Positions 58,517 through 64,000 of a stretch of 64,000 nt of DNA are shown here, in pieces. Under the pieces are notes generated by a model, which was given only the letters and a program-made list of their open reading frames with translations, searched no databases and was not told the DNA's origin. The stretch is from Streptomyces kronopolitis (GTDB lineage: Bacteria; Actinomycetota; Actinomycetes; Streptomycetales; Streptomycetaceae), in the NCBI RefSeq assembly GCF_014646275.1, contig NZ_BMND01000032.1, positions 1 through 64,000 of the forward strand, written 5' to 3'. The position numbers were made by a program, and so were the translations under genes. Each line of letters starts with the position of its first letter. The stretch's first letter is position 1.

Positions 58517-59227
58517 ATGGATCTGACGCAGACCAGTGCGCCCTGGCGCCCGTCCGCAGGATTGGCGTTCCTCCAGGAGGCGACCCGCACCCAGCGCCTC
58601 ACCGGAGCGATCGCTCCCAGCAGCCGTCGGCTGGCCTCCCGGCTCGCGGTCCCCCTCCGGGAGCGGAAGCTCAGCCGCCCCGCCGCGATATTGGAGGTCG
58701 GCGCCGGCACCGGCACGGTCACCCGCGCCCTGGCCCGGCTCGTCGGCCCCGCGGACCAGCTGGACGTCGTCGAGATCAACCCCAGCTTCGTGCGGCTGCT
58801 CACCGAGTCCATGGACCGGGACCCGGATCTGGCCGGGGCCGCTCCGCAGATCCGGCTGGTGCCCGAGTCGATCACGGACATGCGGCTGGCCCCGCACAGC
58901 TACGACATCATCGTCTCCTGCCTGCCCTTCGCGAACTTCGAGCCGGACGTGGTCCAGTCGATCTTCGAGCGGTACTTCACCGCGCTCACCCCGGGCGGGC
59001 ATCTGACGTACTTCCGCTATCTCGGCACCGAGGCCGCCCGCACCGTCTTCAGCCGCCGCACGGAGGTGGCCCGCCACCGTGCGGTCACCGCCGTCATGGC
59101 GGACTTCGAGCACCGCTACGGCGTCCACCGCTCCACGGTGTGGGGCAACCTCCCTCCCGCGCAGGTCCACACGCTGCGGGCCCCCGCGCCACGGACCGCC
59201 CCCGCCACCCCGGCGGCCACCGCCTGA
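58517..59227 (+). CDS. SAM-dependent methyltransferase (phospholipid/rRNA-adenine type)
   Basis: A 236-residue class I methyltransferase. The SAM motif ILEVGAGTGTVTRALARLV is at about 57-75, the acidic strand LDVVEINPSFVRLL follows, and the motif IVSCLPFANFEPDVV resembles the PmtA/KsgA-like group. The N-terminus has FLQEATRTQRLTGAIAPSSRRLASRLA as in phospholipid N-methyltransferases, so membrane-lipid methylation is likely but not certain. A leaderless promoter is visible. The 12 last residues are Ala/Pro/Thr-rich. Confidence 0.85.
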   Translation: MDLTQTSAPWRPSAGLAFLQEATRTQRLTGAIAPSSRRLASRLAVPLRERKLSRPAAILEVGAGTGTVTRALARLVGPADQLDVVEINPSFVRLLTESMDRDPDLAGAAPQIRLVPESITDMRLAPHSYDIIVSCLPFANFEPDVVQSIFERYFTALTPGGHLTYFRYLGTEAARTVFSRRTEVARHRAVTAVMADFEHRYGVHRSTVWGNLPPAQVHTLRAPAPRTAPATPAATA

Positions 59228-60060
59228 CCCGCCCGCCGGCACCCCTACTCCGCCGGCTCCCGGCCCCCCACTCCCGACTCCGGGTCCCCCGACAGGGACC
59301 AGGGTCGCCCCGGCATGCCCGCACCCCGCCGCGCATTCCCCGCGAACGGAATTCCGAAGCGGCCCGGAATGGCGGCCGGCGTCTGCCGAAGTGAGTGCGC
59401 GCGGGGCCCGGCAAGACGAAGGCGCGGGTATCAAACACACGTGCCGAAGAAGGAAGATCGGCATCCCGGGACGGCATCACAAGGCATTTGCCTTTGCCGC
59501 CCCGCACATGCCACGGCCGGTGCCGCCGAAAGGGCACGAATCCGCGACGCCCGGGAATTGCGGAAACCCCTGTGCGGGCCGCCGGACGGGCCCGGGCCGC
59601 GCCTGCCGTGCACCCGTGCTCCCGTCCGCCCGGACCTCCTCACCGGCGGCAGCACCCGCCGCCCGTCCGGCCCGCCCTCGTACGAAGGGAGGAGGGAGCC
59701 GGACACCCGACGGCGGCGCACGGCGGCGGACTGCGGCGGCACGAAGCGGAGCCCGCGAGGCCGGGCCGCGACGTGTCCCGATGAGCCGTCAACTCCGTGC
59801 CCATGGCGGCTCGAAGGACTTCTGAGTGCCTCTCACACGGCGCCCGCGACCCCGGCGCGGGACCGGACGGCGGTGAAGGGTGCCCGAGGCAACATACGGA
59901 AGGTCCGGGCGCCTTGCTGCGGACCGGGCCAACTGCCGTACGGCGCGCCCGGCGTCCGCGCCCGAGCGCCCGGACCCGCGTGCCGTGGCCCCGGATACCC
60001 GGGCCGCTTCCCGCGCTCCGAGGGGAAGGCGTACAGCAATTCGCGATTCGTTGACGCTTC
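59228..60060. other. Gene-free region downstream of the methyltransferase
   Basis: About 830 bp without a convincing gene. Long open frames exist on both strands but lack ribosome-binding sites, family-like motifs and the third-position GC pattern of neighbours. It may contain bldA-related 3' sequences or a small RNA that I cannot see. Confidence 0.5.
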
Positions 60061-60081
60061 ACCCAAAATCGCCTTTTGGGT
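60061..60081 (-). terminator. bldA terminator hairpin
   Basis: ACCCAAAA-TCGCC-TTTTGGGT is a perfect 8-bp inverted repeat abutting the tRNA 3' end. Its AT-rich inner stem is unusual for this genome and suits a processing or termination signal. Confidence 0.7.
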
Positions 60082-60165
60082 GGTGCCCGGAGCCGGACTT
60101 GAACCGGCACGGCCCGTAGGCCAGCGAGGTTTAAGCTCGCCGTGTCTGCATTCCACCATCCGGGC
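60081..60165 (-). tRNA. bldA: tRNA-Leu (anticodon UAA), bldA
   Basis: On the minus strand the acceptor stem GCCCGGA pairs with TCCGGGC, and CCA is encoded. The anticodon arm GCGAG-CTTAAAC-CTCGC has anticodon TAA (60133-60131), the class II variable arm is TGGCC-TAC-GGGCC, and the T arm contains GGTTCAAGTCC. UAA reads the rare UUA codon. In Streptomyces this tRNA, bldA, controls aerial growth and antibiotic genes through TTA codons. The sequence matches the remembered bldA almost throughout. Confidence 0.96.
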
Positions 60166-60202
60166 CTGGGATCCCCCATGCCACCTCAAAGAGGGCAGCA
60201 CG

Positions 60203-60208
60203 AGCGTA
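60203..60208 (-). promoter_or_regulatory. Possible bldA -10 box
   Basis: TACGCT on the minus strand lies 37 bp before the mature tRNA 5' end, consistent with a short leader. No clear -35 hexamer is present. Confidence 0.4.
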
Positions 60209-60635
60209 GCCCGCAGCGCACGACGCAGTTCGGCCGCTCTTCCCGAGGTTGTCTTATTTTATTGGCAACTGAGTGAGCATCAGCGCCCGGTACAGGCCTT
60301 CGGCACATGCCTGAAGCCCACTTGCACGGGGAAGCCCCCGAGTGCAAATTCATGCCCGAATTGACGGAAACTCGACGCCCCCTCGGCGCCCCCGTCGCGG
60401 CGCCGCTCCCGCTCCCCCGGATGCTGCGGGTGCAGCAGCGGGATCAGGGGCCGTCTCCTCCCCAGGGATGACCGCCGTGCGCATGGCTACGCCCCAGGGG
60501 TCGCCCAGGACGGTCACCAGGGTTGACGTCCCCGGGCGGCTCCTGACCCACGATGGAAATGTCCGCTTCCGCTTCGCGGCAGGCGCCCTCGCGGGCACCG
60601 TGCCAGGCATCTCCACCGACAGGAGCTCGTTTCCC
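60209..60635. other. Intergenic region between bldA and the MacB-type transporter
   Basis: About 430 bp. It contains an AT-rich stretch (CTTATTTTATTGGCAA near 60255) unusual for this genome, which could be part of a promoter for bldA or for the transporter. I see no gene. Confidence 0.45.
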
Positions 60636-61418
60636 GTGACCACCACCCACTCCGGCGTATCCCGCGCCCAGCACGCCACCGCGGTGGCTGCCCGTGCCAC
60701 GGATCTCAGCAAGGTCTACGGACAGGGCGAGACCCAGGTGGTCGCGCTGGACGCGGTCTCCGTCGACTTCCACCAGGCCCAGTTCACCGCGATCATGGGC
60801 CCCTCCGGGTCCGGCAAGTCGACGCTGATGCACTGCATGGCGGGACTGGACTCGATATCCGGCGGCTCGGCCCGCATCGGTGACACCGAACTGACCGGGC
60901 TGAAGGACAAGAAGCTCACCCAGCTCCGGCGCGACAAGATCGGCTTCATCTTCCAGGCGTTCAACCTGCTGCCGACCCTGACCGCGCTGGAGAACATCAC
61001 CCTCCCCATGGACATCGCGGGCCGCAAGCCGGACCGCGCCTGGCTGAACCAGGTCGTGGAGACCGTCGGCCTCTCCGGCCGCCTCAAGCACCGCCCCAGC
61101 CAGCTCTCCGGCGGCCAGCAGCAGCGGGTCGCGGTCGCCCGGGCGCTCGCCTCCCGGCCCGAGATCATCTTCGCCGACGAGCCCACCGGAAACCTCGACT
61201 CGCGCTCCGGCGCCGAGGTCCTCGGCTTCCTGCGCAACTCGGTGCGCGAGCTGGGCCAGACCGTGGTCATGGTGACCCACGACCCGGTCGCCGCCTCCTA
61301 CGCGAACCGCGTGGTCTTCCTCGCCGACGGAAAGATCGTCGACGAGATGCCCGATCCGACCGCCGACCTGGTGCTGGAGCGGATGAAGGGCTTCGACAGC
61401 AAGCGCCGCACGAGCTGA
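60636..61418 (+). CDS. MacB/LolD-type ABC transporter ATP-binding protein
   Basis: A 260-residue ATPase. Walker A is MGPSGSGKSTLMHC, the signature is QLSGGQQQRVAVARALA, Walker B is EIIFADEPTGNLD, and the switch His is in MVTHDPVAAS. Together with the FtsX-like permease 48 bp downstream it forms a MacB-type mechanotransmission transporter, usually for peptide export, lipoprotein handling or antibiotic resistance. The GTG at 60636 has AGGAG ten bases upstream; an open frame extends far upstream without support. Confidence 0.92.
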   Translation: MTTTHSGVSRAQHATAVAARATDLSKVYGQGETQVVALDAVSVDFHQAQFTAIMGPSGSGKSTLMHCMAGLDSISGGSARIGDTELTGLKDKKLTQLRRDKIGFIFQAFNLLPTLTALENITLPMDIAGRKPDRAWLNQVVETVGLSGRLKHRPSQLSGGQQQRVAVARALASRPEIIFADEPTGNLDSRSGAEVLGFLRNSVRELGQTVVMVTHDPVAASYANRVVFLADGKIVDEMPDPTADLVLERMKGFDSKRRTS

Positions 61419-61466
61419 CCCGCGGCCGCCGCCCGCACTCCGGACCCCTCCTCCAGGACTGAGCCC

Positions 61467-64000
61467 ATGTTCCGTACCGCCTTGCGCAATGTGCTCGCGC
61501 ACAAGGCCCGGCTGCTGATGACCGTCCTCGCCGTGATGCTCGGCGTGGCCTTCGTGTCCGGCACCCTGGTCTACACCGACACCCTCTCCACCGCCTTCCG
61601 CAACAGCTCCCAGAAGAGCTACGACGACATCGACGTCGCCCTCAACCCCCAGGCGTCCGACACGGTCCCGGGCGTCCAGCCCGAGAACCCCCGGCTCGAC
61701 GCCAAGCTGCTCGACACGGTGCGCCGGGCGCCCGGCGCCGCCTTCGCCACCGGCATCGTCAACGGCCCCACCGGGATCGCCGACAAGAGCGGCAAGCTGA
61801 TCGGCCAGGGCGGCAGCGGCAGCAACTACTTCCCCGGCAAGGACGGGAAGGACGCCCGCTATCCGATGAAGGAGGGCGCCGCCCCCACCCGCGGCGACCA
61901 GTTCGCGCTGGACCAGGACACCGCCGAGAAGGGCGGCTACCACGTCGGTGACACCGTCCGGATGTCCGTCGACGGACCGGTCCGCGAGCAGAAGCTGACC
62001 GGCATCTTCACCACCGGCGGCGGCCAGGGCATGTCCGGTGGCTCCCTTGCCCTGTTCGACACCAAGACCGCCCAGAAGCTGCTCGGGGTGCCCGGCGGAT
62101 TCAGCGAGATCGACGTCAAGGCCGCGCCGGGCACGTCCCAGGCCGCGCTGAAGCAGTCGGTCGGCAAGGCACTGCCCCGGGACAGCGGCACCCTCACCAC
62201 CGGCAAGGAACTCGCCGACGACCAGGCCGAGGGCAACAAGACCTCGATGGACACCATGCGGACCGCCCTGCTGGCCTTCGCGGGTGTGTCCCTCTTCGTC
62301 GGCATCTTCATCATCGCCAACACCTTCACCATGCTGATCTCCCAGCGCACCAAGGAGCTGGCGCTGCTGCGGGCGGTCGGCGCGAGCCGCCGCCAGGTCA
62401 CCCGCTCGGTGCTGCTCGAAGCGCTCGTGGTCGGCACGATCGCCGGTGCCTCGGGCATGGTCGCCGGCATCGGCATCGGCGCGGTGCTGCGCACGCTGGG
62501 AGGCAACGACGGCGCGGCCCTCCCCGACGGGCCGCTCCAGGTCACCGCCACCACGGTCCTGGTCTCGCTGGGCGTCGGTATCGCCGTGACGGTGCTGTCC
62601 GCCTGGCTGCCGGGCCGGCGCGCCGCGAAGATCCCGCCGGTCGCCGCGATGAACAGCGTGCACGCCGCGGCCACCACCAAGTCGCTGGTGGTCCGCAACA
62701 CCATCGGCGCGCTCTTCGCCGGCGCCGGTACGGCCGCGGTCCTGGTCGCCATCTCCCTGGACGACGGCAAGAACACCAGCCGGTACATGATGGGCCTCGG
62801 CGGGATGCTGCTGCTGGTCGGCGTGTTCGTGCTGACGCCGCTGCTGTCCCGTCCGCTGATCGCGCTGGGCGGGCCGGTGCTGCGCGGCTTCGGTATCTCC
62901 GGCCTCCTCGCCCGGCAGAACGCCCTGCGCAATCCGCGCCGTACGGCCGCCACGGCCTCGGCGCTGATGATCGGCCTGACGCTGATCACCGGGATGACGG
63001 TGATCGCGAAGGGTGTCGAGACGGGCATCAACAACGTGGCCGCCTCCTCGCTGAAGGCCGACTACTCCATCGCCATGAGCAGCGAGGGGCAGCCGCTGCC
63101 GTCCACCGCGGAGAAGCAGGTCAAGGGCGCGGCGGGGGTGTCCGCGGTCAGCCCGATGCGCAAGGACATGGTCCGGGTCGGCGCCGGAGCAGGCGCGGGC
63201 AGCAAGGGCGCGTCCATGGTGGTCGGCGTCGACGGCAAGACGTTCGGCTCGCTCGGCAACCTCGACTTCACCAAGGGATCGCTGGGCAGCCTGCACGGCG
63301 ACCGGGTCGTCGTGGACAGCGGGACCGCCCGGGACCACGGTCTGAAGACCGGCTCGCGCTTCCCCGTGACGTTCCCCGACGGCAAGAAGGCCGACCTGAC
63401 CGTCTCGGGCGTCTACAACGGCAACCAGATGTTCGACGGCATCATCCTCGACAAGGACACCCTGGCGTCGCACCAGAAGCGCACCACCACCCAGCAGCTG
63501 CTGGTCTCGATGGACGGCGGCGCCACCGACGCGCACAAGAACGAGCTGGTCAAGGCGCTCGGCAAGAACCCGGCCCTCACCGTCTCGGACAAGCAGGACA
63601 TCGCCGACGCCGTCTCCAAGCTGTTCACCATCCTGCTGAACATGCTCTACGGCCTGCTGGGCATGGCGGTGGTCGTCGCGGTGCTCGGGGTGGTCAACAC
63701 CCTGGCGATGTCGGTCTTCGAGCGCTCGCAGGAGATCGGCATGCTGCGGGCGATCGGCCTGGACCGGCTCGGCATCAAGCGGATGGTGCGGCTGGAGTCG
63801 CTGATCATCTCGCTCTTCGGCGGGGTGCTCGGTATCGGGCTGGGGGTGTTCCTCGGCTGGGCGGTCGGCAAGCTGATCGAGGGCGGACTGCCCACCTACG
63901 AACTGGTCCTGCCCTGGGGCGAACTGGCCGTCTTCCTCGGCCTGGCCGGACTGGTCGGCGTGCTGGCGGCCCTGTGGCCGGCGCTCCGGGCGGCGCGGCT
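61467..64000 (+). CDS. FtsX-like ABC transporter permease, 3' end outside window
   Basis: 844 codons are present and the frame is open at the right edge, with probably 10-20 residues missing. The layout is typical of actinobacterial long FtsX permeases. TM1 (ARLLMTVLAVMLGVAFVSGTLVYTDTL) precedes an extracytoplasmic domain. A first FtsX unit of three helices (about 265-395) includes RTKELALLRAVGASRRQVTRSVLLEALVVG, and a TM pair follows. A second extracytoplasmic domain leads to the second FtsX unit starting LLGMAVVVAVLGVVNTLAMSVFERSQEIGMLRAIGLDR. It works with the preceding ATPase. The ligand is unknown. Confidence 0.93.
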   Translation, partial: MFRTALRNVLAHKARLLMTVLAVMLGVAFVSGTLVYTDTLSTAFRNSSQKSYDDIDVALNPQASDTVPGVQPENPRLDAKLLDTVRRAPGAAFATGIVNGPTGIADKSGKLIGQGGSGSNYFPGKDGKDARYPMKEGAAPTRGDQFALDQDTAEKGGYHVGDTVRMSVDGPVREQKLTGIFTTGGGQGMSGGSLALFDTKTAQKLLGVPGGFSEIDVKAAPGTSQAALKQSVGKALPRDSGTLTTGKELADDQAEGNKTSMDTMRTALLAFAGVSLFVGIFIIANTFTMLISQRTKELALLRAVGASRRQVTRSVLLEALVVGTIAGASGMVAGIGIGAVLRTLGGNDGAALPDGPLQVTATTVLVSLGVGIAVTVLSAWLPGRRAAKIPPVAAMNSVHAAATTKSLVVRNTIGALFAGAGTAAVLVAISLDDGKNTSRYMMGLGGMLLLVGVFVLTPLLSRPLIALGGPVLRGFGISGLLARQNALRNPRRTAATASALMIGLTLITGMTVIAKGVETGINNVAASSLKADYSIAMSSEGQPLPSTAEKQVKGAAGVSAVSPMRKDMVRVGAGAGAGSKGASMVVGVDGKTFGSLGNLDFTKGSLGSLHGDRVVVDSGTARDHGLKTGSRFPVTFPDGKKADLTVSGVYNGNQMFDGIILDKDTLASHQKRTTTQQLLVSMDGGATDAHKNELVKALGKNPALTVSDKQDIADAVSKLFTILLNMLYGLLGMAVVVAVLGVVNTLAMSVFERSQEIGMLRAIGLDRLGIKRMVRLESLIISLFGGVLGIGLGVFLGWAVGKLIEGGLPTYELVLPWGELAVFLGLAGLVGVLAALWPALRAAR

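Noticed and set aside
59315..60364. 349-codon open frame crossing bldA
   Set aside because: It spans a tRNA on the opposite strand and has no ribosome-binding site or recognisable domain.
60444..63536. Very long open frame on the minus strand
   Set aside because: It lies opposite the ATPase and FtsX permease genes, which have clear family motifs. The minus frame is Gly/Arg/His-rich and typical of an antisense shadow in GC-rich DNA.

Overview
The window is a high-GC actinobacterial chromosome segment and almost certainly Streptomyces. Codons are strongly GC-biased, GTG starts and 4-base start/stop overlaps are common, several genes look leaderless, and the minus strand at about 60.1 kb carries a tRNA-Leu with a UAA anticodon that I recognise as bldA, the developmental tRNA of Streptomyces. 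No insertion sequence, prophage, integrase or CRISPR array is visible.

Layout. 0-13 kb is housekeeping and envelope: a partial secreted protein, VanZ-like protein, thioesterase, LCP wall ligase, acyl-CoA dehydrogenase, UDP-glucose dehydrogenase, M19 dipeptidase, purE-purK, an I42-like inhibitor with a TTA codon, GtrA, and a two-component pair. 13-19 kb holds a POT peptide transporter and a four-gene minus-strand operon of surface proteins (two sortase substrates, a WxL-interacting-protein-like protein and a neocarzinostatin-fold-like membrane protein). 19.4-21.6 kb is a sigma factor with its anti-sigma and anti-anti-sigma partners. 21.8-27.2 kb is a histidine-catabolic cluster (hutU, an M20 amidohydrolase, hutF, hutI). 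27.4-30.3 kb is a regulator/ABC export operon.

30.3-45.7 kb is the most unusual part. A PLP decarboxylase gene sits between repeat-rich spacers. An RpiR regulator lies next to a histidine-ammonia-lyase homologue that lacks the Ala-Ser-Gly cofactor triad, and this lyase is divergent from a complete betaine-type ABC importer. An ECF sigma factor with a SnoaL tail and a LacI regulator facing an amidohydrolase/cysteine-dioxygenase pair follow, then an NCS1 permease whose upstream region shares a fixed-spacing element with the ABC importer. The lyase, importer and permease could form one catabolic system for a betaine-like or modified histidine feeding the nearby hut genes; that link is inference.

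46-64 kb holds cystathionine beta-synthase, a GDSL lipase, a thiolase followed by a 104-bp-period tandem array that starts in its own stop codon, a chain of coupled tiny ORFs, a Bax-inhibitor-like protein, two teichoic-acid-type glycosyltransferase genes, a methyltransferase, bldA, and a MacB-type ABC transporter whose permease runs off the right edge.
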